Of a stretch of 64,000 bases of DNA, positions 34,801-45,800 are shown piece by piece. The notes beneath the pieces were generated by a model. That model was not told the DNA's origin. It was given only the letters and a program-made list of their open reading frames with translations, and made no database searches. Source of the stretch: Pseudopyrenochaeta lycopersici. Taxonomy: Eukaryota > Ascomycota > Dothideomycetes > Pleosporales > Pseudopyrenochaetaceae. The position numbers and the translations under genes were made by a program. The stretch covers positions 239,155 to 303,154 of the forward strand of contig NHZP01000056.1 in the NCBI GenBank assembly GCA_003313425.1, read 5' to 3'. Within the stretch, counting starts at the first letter, position 1. Each line of letters starts with the position of its first letter.

Positions 34801-35125
34801 TGCCATTATTCTACGAACAAAGACAGTGTATTTGTTCGCTTTGCCTATATAAAATTTAGCGTGGGCACGGACACTAGAGTGTATTTGTTCGCTTTTTTAG
34901 AGTTAATTTGTTCGCTATTCCTGGGGTTAATAATTGATGCAACGCTTACAGAACGTGCACGAAGTATATCTAAATTGTATGTTAGATTTCTAGAGTAAAC
35001 AGAGATAGATTAGGTGAGTAGAATATAGATGAAGTTTAGGTACCGAAGTTCGCGATGTTGGGAGACACTATCGATAAGATCTGTAGCACGACGAAGGAAG
35101 TTAAGCGTAGGTCTAAGTCTAACAT
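34801..35125. other. Spacer with repeated TTTGTTCGCT words
   Basis: ATTTGTTCGCT occurs three times between 34,829 and 34,922, next to a possible TATA (CTATATAAAA at 34,845). No gene is seen. Confidence 0.35.
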
Positions 35126-36830
35126 TTACTCTAGAGGATGGAATAATTCGAGCAAAGTTAGCTGGCGCAACCGAGGAGCTGGAGTAGGACTCTTCAGCGA
35201 AGCATGAGCTTGCGATTCCTCGACGCCGCCGTCAACGCTGTCGTCGTCTTCGCTGTCTTGAATTTCTTCCACCTCGTAGATTGTTGCTGGCGCCTCTGCC
35301 TTAATGCTCAGCGTCTTCTTCTTACTAATGGGCCCGCCAGCAATTCCCTCTGGCCCCAACCAGCTCTCAAGCGCCTTGCTAGCAGCGCAGATGTCTGGGT
35401 GCACCTTTTTTACCAACTCAATCCAGACATGCAACTGGCCTACACGAAGGGTCCGTTCAATCCACCGATTAGCAATCTCGTCGTGTAGTATCAGGGTCAG
35501 AATGCCCCAGCCTAACTCCTGAATAATTGAGTACCAGCGCATTGCTTGCCCTAAACGTCGTCTAAACACCAGCTTAGCCTTCTCAGTAGCATTAGGGTTG
35601 ACCAGTTCCAACAGCGCTGCAATTGCCTCGGTGCGGACAGGACCTTTTCCGTACCGATTTCGCGTCCTGTCATTGCTGGAGATGAAGTCGTTGTGCCGGA
35701 TCTGCGCCATTTTGTTGGTATATGCTTGGCCTAGGAGAGCAGATGCCCATCGAGACTCGATATGGACGGCTGCCAGCTCTTCCTCGTACCGTGTGCACAT
35801 GTTCCAGGCGAAGCAGAAGTCTCTATCGGCATCGTCGCGCACATCTAGCAGTTGCAAGCGCTTTGCACCCACATAACTCTTGCTCTGGCTGCCAGCGAGC
35901 TCGCCGCCGCTCCTAAAGGGTGAGCCGCGCTCTCGCCAAGCTTACAGGAACTGACCAGCGTGGTACCGAGAGGCGTGGTTTCCAAGCACGCGCGCTTTCT
36001 CTAGAAGGCTACAAGCTGTGAGGTAGGGTGTTTGGGTAGAGCTGTAGAAGTCCGTGCCGTCGGAGACAGACTGCTTAATAATCCAGGCGACGACCGCCTC
36101 GTCCTGTTGCGCAATAGAGGTGTAGGCAGCCTGCTCTTGAACAGAAGCCTTGTCGTTAGGTGCTACTAGGCTAAGAGCAAGCCGCTTCTTCGTCTTTGAA
36201 ATCACGAGTTTCTTGCTGCGTTCCCGCTCAGCACGGCGGTTGTTGTTTGTGACGGTAGTGGTGCGCAGAGGGGGGTCTTCTAGCTGTTCGTCTGATTTGC
36301 TGGGCTCTGAGCGATGAGGGCTGGGTGGATGCGTCTCTTCGGTGTCTGTTCGAGCGCGCTTTGGCGAATAGGCTGGCACAGATGGGGGTGGCCGCTTTCT
36401 GTGTTGCGAGGGTGGAGCAGAGGGCTGTTGCAAAGGGGAAGCAGAGGGCTGCTGCGCAGATGGCGGCTCTTCCATCCCGTCTTGCGCAAGCGACTCGGCC
36501 GCGCAGACAAGGCGATTCCAGGCATCGTCGGATAGAGTGTTATCGGCGAGCGTCTCTCGCAGCAACCAGATAGCTGACAGCACAGAGTGGGCGATGAAGA
36601 CAGGCTTGCAGACGCTGGTATCGTTGGGGATCAGCCACCCAGCGCTGTGCGGGCAGAACAACGTGCTGTGCTGCGAGCCCGAAACCGTAGCCTGGCGAAA
36701 AAACAGCTTCTGGTAGTCTTCATTCGGTGGCTCGTACCCGTAGTTGTGGGCAAAATCAGCCTCAATGGCTAGAGGAAAGCTCCGACGGCCGCCGTCAAAC
36801 TGCTCTGCAGCTTTGTTTAATAGAGCTGCC
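35126..36830 (-). pseudogene. Unrecognised gene head-to-head with TLH1, one in-frame stop
   Basis: The minus-strand frame is open from about 36,830 (no ATG at its upstream edge; first ATG 36,661) to 35,126, interrupted only by TAA at 35,942-35,944. The two halves (239 and 248 codons) share one frame. Either CAA-to-TAA mutation broke the gene, or CTGTAAGC...CTTTAG here is a 33-base intron, unusually short. An upstream exon ending before CACTAG at about 36,832 is likely. The middle is Pro/Ser/basic and disordered with a nuclear-signal-like SPKRARTDTEE; the C-terminal half (LGQAMRWYSIIQELGWGI, ALESWLGPEGIAGG) looks folded and ends acidic. I do not recognise it. It diverges from TLH1 across under 300 bases. 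Confidence 0.5.
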
Positions 36831-37112
36831 TAGTGTATTTCTGGTTTTTGTACTGGCAATGAGGTTAAGAGCTGGGTTCTTGACGCAGGCTATAGGGAAG
36901 GGGGTGTGGTGTTGCTGGGCTCCTAACGCGTTCGCGCCACGGCACCGAAAGTCAGGCCGTGCACAGATGTAACACGACACCCTCACCAACCAGCGTTAGC
37001 GGAGCTAGAAACGCAATTAAAAGAATGCGTCGATCAATATAGAGAGGAAAAGCAAACAGACCGACGGACGTGTTACATACAGCCCGCCCGTGTACCTCCT
37101 GCTCCTCACACT

Positions 37113-40100
37113 ATGGAGACATTCGCGCAGCTGTTTGAACACCTGCCTGAGCTTCGAGTGGTCGTCTGCAAGCCATGTGCCAGCGCTATACCACCAGCGC
37201 AGGTTGTTACGCACCTTAAAGAGCGCCACCCCAAGGTAGCAGTCGCCACGCGGAAGCACCTGGCAGCAATCGTGCATGCGCTGCCTGAGCTTGCGCGGGT
37301 TCCAGGAGACGTTCGTGTGCCAAAGCCGGCCAAGGAGCCCATCGCTGGCCTCAAAATCCGAGAGGACGGGCTGGTATGCTTGTCGGAGAGATGTTGGTAT
37401 ACCTGCATCTCGGTGCAAGGCATGCAGAAACACTGCAAGGATGAGCATGGCTGGGTGAACAAACAAAAGCGAGGGGGGGATATGAGGCAGAAGAGCAAGC
37501 ATTCGAGCAACCGAATATGGCGAGACAGCCAATCCTGCCAGCGCCTGTTCAGAGCTGTCAGCTGGCCGGCGTATGTTGCGGTTGAGACAAGCGTTGGGGG
37601 TACGAACCGAGAAGACATCTCCCAGAGAGTTAAGGCAGATCGCCAGCACCAGCGGGAGAAGCAAGCGGCAGCAGCAGCGCAAGAAAAGATCCAAGAGAGC
37701 GTCCGTTCGCAAGCCGATCCGTGGCTAGCGTTGACCGAATGGGTTCCTCACTTAAAGCGCAGCCCCAGGGCAGCGCTTCTGCGCGCTAAACGGCCAGCGG
37801 GTGGGGAGGTGGATGCGCATGGCAAAGAAGAAGACGCATCAGACGACACAGGCTTACGCGATGTTTGCAAAGCTATGGAGCGGCTGATACGGAAAGCCTT
37901 CGACAGCAGCCGGGCAGAGGTTGTAGGCAGACTTACGCTGGAGATTATCGAGCGACGCGAGGCGGGCGCAGAGTCGAACGAGCGGCCCTTCTACGCAAGG
38001 CATCGAGTCCGCACGATCAAGAAGTACAGCCAGAAGTTAGTGAGCATCCTCTGCTACCTGTGGCGCACAAACGGTCAAGCCGACCGGCCGCCATACAAGC
38101 TTACCGGCACGCAAGACGCGCTTCTGTGGTCACTCCAGCAACTTGCGCGCTCCGCCGACGCTGCAAAGAAGGGGCGGCTGGAAGAGCGATGTCTGCGTCT
38201 TTGGATCGCCCTGCTCGACCACACGCTGCTGGACGATGAGCACGAGAGCGCACTGCTGAGCGGGGTGGCTGTCCTCGGCCTCAAGCCTGATCACCACGGC
38301 GGTGGGTGGGTTCCGGCGCACGAGTTCTCGCCAACACTGTCCGCTCTGATCACCACCTCAAAAGCGCTCGTGGTGCATCATGCCCGCTGCCAGCGAGATG
38401 AAGCGCTTCAGAAAGACCCTGACACAGCGCCCACTGCCTATGAGCTGGTTAGGGACATGGCTGAACGGTTTATGACGCTGTCTGACTTCAAAGGCACGCC
38501 CAGTCCCATGAATCGAATGCTGCGCTTGCGTACGCTAGCTAGAACACAGGCAGGGCGACGCAACGCTCCCGGCATCGTGTCGTGGGATAGAGACCGTCTT
38601 CTCATTGACAAGCAGAGCTTTTCGCTAGCCGACCTCCGGTCTATGGTTAAGGGGCTGTGCGAGACGGCGCGAATACAGTTACTCAGGGACGTCCTACTCT
38701 TGGATCTAGACGACACGGACTGCGTGCGGCCTGGGAGCACCACGCTTCCAGAGGTGTCCGTGGACAAACTCGTCGACCAGCCAGCCGAGCTGGCTACGGG
38801 CTGGAGCTTTCTGAAGCACCCCAGCAACCAACTAGACAGGTGGCAAGACTGGCTTCTAGACCGGGTATTGGAGGAGGCCCCGCTAAGGGAGAGATTCATC
38901 CGTGGGATGGACAGCATGCAGCAGCCAGAGCGGACGCTATGGCGCGACGACGCTGTAGCCAGATACATGAAGGGTGTGCGTCGATTTAAAGAGAGCCTCT
39001 TCACCCTCGTGCACCTCTCTGCCGGTGCACCCGCGCGCGGGACAGAGATCACCTCGATACAGTGCGAGAACAGCGCAGATAGGGCCGGGTGCCGAGGGGT
39101 GTTTGTGGAAGGTGGTCTGGTATCCTTCACCACTACGTACCACAAGGGGTACAGCTTTAGCAAGCGTGTCAAGACCATCCACCGCTACGTTCCCTGGGAG
39201 GTGAGTGAGCTGGTGGTATACTTCCTTGGGCTCGGCCGACCGTTCATAGACGATCTCCAGATGCTGCACAACGGCGTTGCCCGCCCTACCGCTTTCCTCT
39301 GGGAGCCAGAACCAGAGGAGCAGTGGGAGGACGAGAGCGACAGCGAAGAGAGCGACGACGGAGACGAGTACGGCGATGCTGACCGTGAGAAGGCACAATC
39401 AGCCAACCCAGACGGGTACTGGGGTACCGATCGCATACGCCGCGTCCTGCGCGAGCAGACCTTCCAGTACATGAGCGCCGCCCTCGGCACCCGCGCCTGG
39501 CGGCATGCCTACCCGGCCATCCACCGAGAGCTGGCCAAAGATGGACAGGCACGCGACTGGCTGGAAGTGCTCTACTGGAACAAAGCGCCTACGACGAGCC
39601 ATGCGCGAGCGTTGCAGTCGGGTCACAGCCTTCAAACTGAGGAAGGCAACTACGGCCGCTCCATGATGGAGTCTCCCTTTCAGACCATGGTCGAGCGGGA
39701 AGAGTTCCGGCGCGTGAGCATGGACTGGCATCGCGTGCTGGAGTTTGCCTCCGCCTGGGAGGACGGCCGCATGCACCCTGGTGTCCGCGCGGAGATGATA
39801 GCGCAGCAAGAGAAGCAGGCGCTCCAGCGCTGGTCGTCGCTCGCGATGGTGGACCTCAAGGTAGAGTTCAGGCGACTCGCCGGGCGGCCGGACGCCGAGT
39901 ATCGTGGCAAGCAGGAAGAAGGCCTCAGGGCTGTGATGCAGCGACGGCTGCGCGTGCTGGTCGTGATGGCTACCGGCACAGGCAAGAGCATGCTGTTCAT
40001 GCTGCCCGCGTCCATCTCGCCGGGCGGCGTCACCGTTGTCGTTGCTCCGTTGAACGCCTTGCGAGACGATCTGCAGGACCGCTGCGACCTGCTCGGCATT

Positions 40101-41687
40101 CCCTGCGCCAAGTGGGACGGAAGGAGACCGCCTTACTGGGCTCGAATTGTGCTGGTCACTCCGGAGAGCGCGGTTACGAAGGGATTCGGCAGGTTCATCG
40201 ACGAGAAGCGCATGCTACATCAGCTGGATCGTATCGTGATAGACGAGTGCCACGTGCTGCTAGAGTCGACGGAGGACTGGCGGCCAGACATCCTCAAGAT
40301 GACGGAGATGGCGGAGAAGGGGACGCAGGTTGTCTACCTGACTGCGACCTTGCCGCCAACGCTGCAGCCCGCCTTCTTCCAGACCGCAGGGCTCGATGCC
40401 CAGACTGTGACCATATGCCGCGACGAACGCACCACGCGGGCGAACATTGCGTACCAGGTGCTGGAGTATACACGGGGCACGCTGGATAAGGCACTTGTTG
40501 AGCTTGTGGCTGCGAAGAGGAGGAAGTACGGACTAGAGGCGCAGATCATCGTCTATTGTCCAACGGTGGACGAGACTAAGCGGCTTGCGAAGCTTCTGCA
40601 GTGCTCTGCCTACTACCGCCAGATGGATACAGACGAGGAGAAGGCACGCATGGTGCGAAGCTTTACCTCAGGCGTAGAGAAGCTCTGCACAGCCACCAAC
40701 ATGCTAGGCCTTGGGCTCGACGCTGCAGGCGTCCGGGTGGTGATCCACGTTGCTATGTGTCTCCTGTTGCTCCAATATGTGCAAGAGAGCGGCCGGGCCG
40801 GGCGAACGGGGCTGGACAGCGAGTCGATCGTTCTAAGAGCGTGCTATCTGACAAAAGAGGGGAGGGTAAAGAAGGCGCTCGGCCACAAGTTAGAGCGCCC
40901 TGCGAAGGAGTTCCTGACTGCCGAATCGTGCCGGAGAATTGCGATAGACAGGCACATGGACGGCAGACTGAACAGGCAGCAATGCGAGATGGGAGAGTCG
41001 AAGTGTGATCTATGCGAGCAACACCCCCGCGGTACCAAGCGGCAAGGCGTCGAAGAAGAGCGGGAAGAGCCAGAGGCGACGCATGCTGATACCGCAGCGG
41101 CTGCAGCAGAGGAGCAGCGCAGAGAGCTTGAGCAAGCTATGGCCGTGGAAGAGCGGAGAATCGAGATCCAGCAGCGGCGAAGGACAGAGCAAGTAATATA
41201 CGAGCTGGAGCGGCTAGAGCAGCACTTTCAGCGCTGGAGCAACGCGTGCGCCATCTGCATAGTCACTCAAGCGGACCCAGCGCGCCACAATTGGAAGGAT
41301 TATTCAAAGGCTAACAAAGCGCAGATTAAGTTGATAGAAGCTAAGGTCAAATCTATACACCATGTAAAGTGGGAGAAGTATGCACGGTGTTACTATTGCT
41401 AGGCGCCGCAAGCCATCTGCGATAAGTGGGAGGAGACAAGTGCACAGGGTGCATTCAAGACACGAGGGATGGGTTTTCCTTGCCAGTATGGCGGGGTGCT
41501 TCAGCAAGCAGTAGCTGCGCTGCTTGCCTTTCAGCAACCGACGTGCACGCCATGGCTAGAGCAGCAGATGCAAGACGCCGCGATTGTGCACGGCAGCGAT
41601 AAGGCCCAGCTTTACAAGTAGCTTGGACTGAAGATCAAGATGGGCCAGAGGGACGCAAGCCAGATGTGCCGTTTTTTATATGCTTAG
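37113..41687 (+). pseudogene. TLH1: zinc-finger / tyrosine-recombinase-like / RecQ-type helicase fusion, C terminus cut
   Basis: From ATG 37,113 the frame is open for 1,429 codons to TAG 41,400-41,402. It continues in frame past a second TAG (41,619-41,621, Trp in TLH2) to a natural stop at 41,685-41,687. N-terminal zinc-finger-like pairs (CKPCASAIPPAQVVTHLKERH; a second at ~90-115) resemble the OrsD/DUF3505-type region of fungal telomere-linked helicases. A tyrosine-recombinase-like core shows R642 (APARGTE), K678, R797, H838 (SGHSLQ) and Y847. The helicase has Walker A ATGTGKS (953-959), DECH (1044-1047), TATL and QESGRAGR. A Cys-rich RecQ-Zn-like patch and coiled coil follow. The lost ~95 residues include the Cys-rich tail kept in TLH2. 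All catalytic parts remain, so a truncated protein may still work. Confidence 0.8.
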
Positions 41688-41740
41688 GAGGAGGGGCATG
41701 TGTACTTATATAAAGCAGACTAAGAAGGCTCTACTCCATA

Positions 41741-41775
41741 TAACCCTAACCCTAAACCTTAGGTTAGGATTAGGA
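41741..41775. repeat. Interstitial telomere-like repeat
   Basis: TAACCCTAACCCTAAACCTT is followed by AGGTTAGGATTAGG: two units of CCCTAA plus diverged units in the opposite orientation. It is too short to be a chromosome end but fits a subtelomeric location or an element that once sat at a telomere, just downstream of TLH1. Confidence 0.6.
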
Positions 41776-42008
41776 AAAGGGCATTATAGACTGACTTGCG
41801 GCCAGGTTAGAAGTTAGAATGGTAGAAACTAACTTGCGTCCCTATCGGATCAGAAGTTAGAAACGAGTTAGTTGGGTGGCATACAGAGCAACAACATGTG
41901 TTAGGTGTTTGTAGCATTCATAGTATATGTTAAAGGAACTAGCAGCTTAGTAGAGGAGGGAGGGTAGACTAGATCGCCCGCCGGAGAACAGGAGAGTACG
42001 ACTAGAGA

Positions 42009-42041
42009 CTAACTTTTACTTAATAGTTAAGTAAAAGTTAG
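42009..42041. other. Perfect 15-bp-arm hairpin
   Basis: CTAACTTTTACTTAA and TTAAGTAAAAGTTAG are exact inverted copies around a 3-base TAG loop. It lies just before the CCCTAACCC minisatellite and has no neighbouring gene end, so a terminator role is not evident. Confidence 0.6.
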
Positions 42042-42065
42042 AATATATAAACAGACACGGGAGGT

Positions 42066-42315
42066 TCCCCTAACTCGTAGAAGTCCCCCAACCCATAGAA
42101 GGCCCCCTAACCCGTAGAAGACCGCCCAACCCATAAAAGTCCTCTAACCTGTAAAATACCCCCTAACCTGTAGAAGGCCCCCCTAACCTGTAGAAGACCC
42201 CCCCAACCCGTAGAAGACCCCCCTAACCCGTAGAAGACCCCCCTAACCCGTAGAAGACCCCCCCAACCCGTAGAAGACCCCCCTAACCCGTAGAAGACCC
42301 CTCTAACCCATACAG
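42066..42315. repeat. Minisatellite of ~20-bp units with CCCTAACCC core
   Basis: About 13 units of the form CCCCCCTAACCCGTAGAAGA run in tandem, the later ones nearly identical and the first ones diverged. The CCCTAACCC core matches the telomeric repeat. Confidence 0.75.
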
Positions 42316-42888
42316 GAGAGGCACATTAGAAAGAAGAGGAGAAAAATAGTGTAGTACAAGAATGCAGCAGAACCCGTACAAAAGTGCAAAAAGAGATGTT
42401 AAAGGAAATAGAGTAGGTAGTTAGCCCGTTAGTATAGAACGCGGAGCGTAATAGAGAGGTTAGTAGTAGGCCGTCTAGTGCAGGAAAAGAAGCTAAGCGC
42501 AGCGGGATAAAAGAACAAAGGTAAGGAAGAAAGGGTAGGTGTTATAACAAGAAGAGAGGGCGGCCGTAAAGCGTAGAAGAAGGGGGAGGCAGTATAAAGT
42601 TCTGTTTGGGTCGGAACTGAAATTAGAAAGATAACACCAACCCTACTCAGGTATGCCGCTAGGGAATGCCCCCCTCTCCTAAACTAAACCCTTTCGGGAA
42701 GTCATTGCCTCTTCCAGCCAAACCCCCTCGCATCTCATGCGACCTCTCTACGCGCACACATGTTACGCGTCAACGCGCTTTTGCTTGCCAACTTATCACG
42801 AACATCCTTCTCCCCGACTACTACAGCTTACTGATTAGCTCTATCTTACTGCGTACTCCTCGTACTTCTTACTGGCCGTAGAGCTGCT

Positions 42889-45800
42889 ATGACGGCTCAA
42901 CTCGGATTAAGAGAGCTCCTCGAGCAGCTCAATCTCCACGTCAACGAGCCTGAGCCAGTCATCATCTGTCGCCTGTGCAAATTTGCTCTGCATGGCACCA
43001 GCAAGTCCATCGCTGATCATGTGGTTGAAAAACACAACCATTCCAGGTATATAACGAAGCAGCTACGCGAACTTCTCAAACCGTACAACATCCTAGGCCC
43101 AAGAGAGCTCCGCCTGCGACCAGACCACTCTCCGCCCCATCCCTATCTTGCCAATCACCTTGGAAATGCGTGTAAGCATTGTGGCCATAAGACGACGAGC
43201 ATCGACCTTATGGGTCGCCATTTATCTGCTAAGCACGGCGTGAAGCGCAAGCCCTTGACATGGCTCCACGATCATGTCAGCCGAGGCCTGATGCTCCAAA
43301 GCTGGGACCATAATGGAGCGTACGGTTATTGGATTGTGAAACAGGATCGTACATCTGCTACTCGCAGTTCTGTCGTCGACAGCAGCCTGCAACAGACCTC
43401 TGCACCGCGCCTGCAGCGCCTCGAACAGCTACATCTTAAAGAACTTGAACGCATGAATCGTCGTCGAACGAATGCAACCAATGACCTTGGCAGTTGCGAC
43501 ATGGCTTTGAACACGAACTGGATGCGACGCACTGGATGGGCGGAAACCTTCGCTGGTGCAGAGCGCAGGCTCCTCGTGCAGCTCGCGCAGATCCCCGTCG
43601 TCACGGTGCGGAATCTGCACCTCGGACTCTACGGAGGCGTGGATCTGTACAGCTGCAAGGAAGATGAGTATAGACTAAGCCTTCTAGTCGCAGCGCTAGA
43701 CCAAGTCTTTGATCGATGTGAAGACACAGTCCGCTATACCGATGTTTCAATCCGGTGTCTGCTTCGTAGTTCATACCCCGATCGCACGTACAAGGCGCCT
43801 TTCGAGTTGGTTGGTCGCAAGGCAACTACCCAAAGATACAGAAGGATCTTCAAGATGGTTTTCTGTTTCTGTGTGCGCTTCTGGAGGCTGGACAAGTGCG
43901 CACGACAAAACCTTCTACGCAGGTCTCTTCCCAAAGAGCAAGATGAGTCGCTGCACCAACTGTGGTTTGACCAGGCATGGTCCCTTATGCCCGAGATGAA
44001 GACGAAGGAGGCAGAGCCGCGCGCATACCAATTAAAATCAGGCCCTCCAAACTTGGAAACCTGGGAATCGATTTCGGAAGATGAGAGCGACGAGTCTGCC
44101 TCCGTCATCACAGACGATGGTGAGGAAGAGTTCGAATCAGCAGAAAGTCTACTGATGACTGCATCAGAATTTGAGGAGCCTTCCAAAAGTCATAGTTTCT
44201 CGAAAAGGAATGGCAGAGAAGCTCTTTCCCGGGCTGAGCGCATGAAGCGCCGCCAGTCCACTAGTATGGCCCACGCTGCAAGTGCTCTGGATTCGAGAAG
44301 GGATCATGAAACTCCTCAACCCTTTGAAAAAAAGGAGGCGACATGGAGTAGCCTACTGGAAGATATGCTCTTCCGCTTTGTATATTTTCTATCAACAGAG
44401 GAATATGAGGATGGCACGCCGTCCTCCACCCTTCTGATATACTCCAGCGGTGTTCTTGGCTTGACTCAAGGTGGCTCTACATTCGAACGCGCGGGGAATT
44501 ATACGTCAAAATTGTCTGCCATGATCTATTGCGTTCGAATGATTATCCTCGAAGCTACTCTTCCTCGGTTTGCTCATGTTGGCCTGGGTTGGAGCGTTAG
44601 ACCACGCCATGGACAAGTGGAGCTCCTCAATCAGGCCCGTGGAAAAAATTTGTGCCTGGGATCGCCAACGCCAATGAATGAGCTTCTTAGCCTACGCGAT
44701 TACGGGAGGGTAAGCAGTCGCTCAGAAGGGCCCTCATTCCGCGTGACTTGGAGCCAAGACGGCCAGGTCGTCTCTTGGGAAAAACATAGCCTTTCCATGG
44801 CGAAGTTCCGTCAGATCAGCCACGACTCTATTCAGGACACTTTGGCAGTATGCAGTGAACTTATGTATGGTTGGAGTCCGCCAATCGATCTGGGTAGCAT
44901 TCGTGACCATCTTGCTGATACTTCCGCCGGCTATTCCTTCGTGACTGACAGTGCGAATGGCCTCTCAGAATCGTACCTAGAGCTATCTCGCAGGGCTTCC
45001 TTGGCGACGGTTAATGGACTGCTGGCTGATGATGACTGGGACGACCAAGCGGTCCGCCGGTACCTAGAGCTATACAGTCAAATGACCGAGCTGATGATGT
45101 TGTCGCTGTATTTGCTGGGAGGACAGGCTCCAAGGGGAACAGAACTGTCAGCGCTCGAGCACTGCAACGGATCTTCGACATCTCGTGGTGTGTGTGTATA
45201 TTCACGTAAGATGGCGCTGATCTTCAGGCACGCCAAGTCCCGGCGCTCGACCAATCATGAGTTCTACGTGGTGAGATTCATGCCAGATGAAGTTGGTCGG
45301 CTTCTCTACTATTATCTTGTGTTCATTCGGCCATTTGTATGCATGCTCCATCGAGAGTTCCACGCAGGGGACATCGATAGCACGCTTCTCTTTTCATTGC
45401 CGACTGTTCCAAAAGAGCCATTGAAGACGTCGGTGCTTACGAAGGCACTCGAGCGTCAAACCACGAGCACTGTGGGTTTCCGATTGAGCGTTAGGACATA
45501 TCGACAGCTAGTGATTGCAGTAACCGATAAACATATTCGACACATATCAGAACCTTTCAACAGGCATGACGACCGAAGCACAAAGGCAGATCCGAATGTA
45601 GCATATGCATGGCAGAGTGGGCACAGACCACTGCAAAGAGGCATGTCATATGGAATTGACGGTGCATTCCCGGATACGCTTCAACCTGCGCTGCTCAATA
45701 TTTACGAATGGGCATCGAACGAGTGGCACAAGTTTCTGCAGCTAGAACCAGCAGCTCACAACGCCTGTATCGAGACGATCGAAGGTCAAAAGCGTAAGGT

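Larger units (their letters stand above)
41688..42888. other. Intergenic region with telomere-like and palindromic sequence
   Basis: No gene is seen. The region contains the telomere-like run, a perfect hairpin and a CCCTAACCC minisatellite, listed separately. The remainder after 42,330 is purine-rich, followed by the TLH2 leader. Confidence 0.5.

Noticed and set aside
37017..37712. 231-codon minus-strand ORF overlapping the TLH1 start
   Set aside because: Shadow of TLH1 coding sequence, whose frame has recognisable domains.
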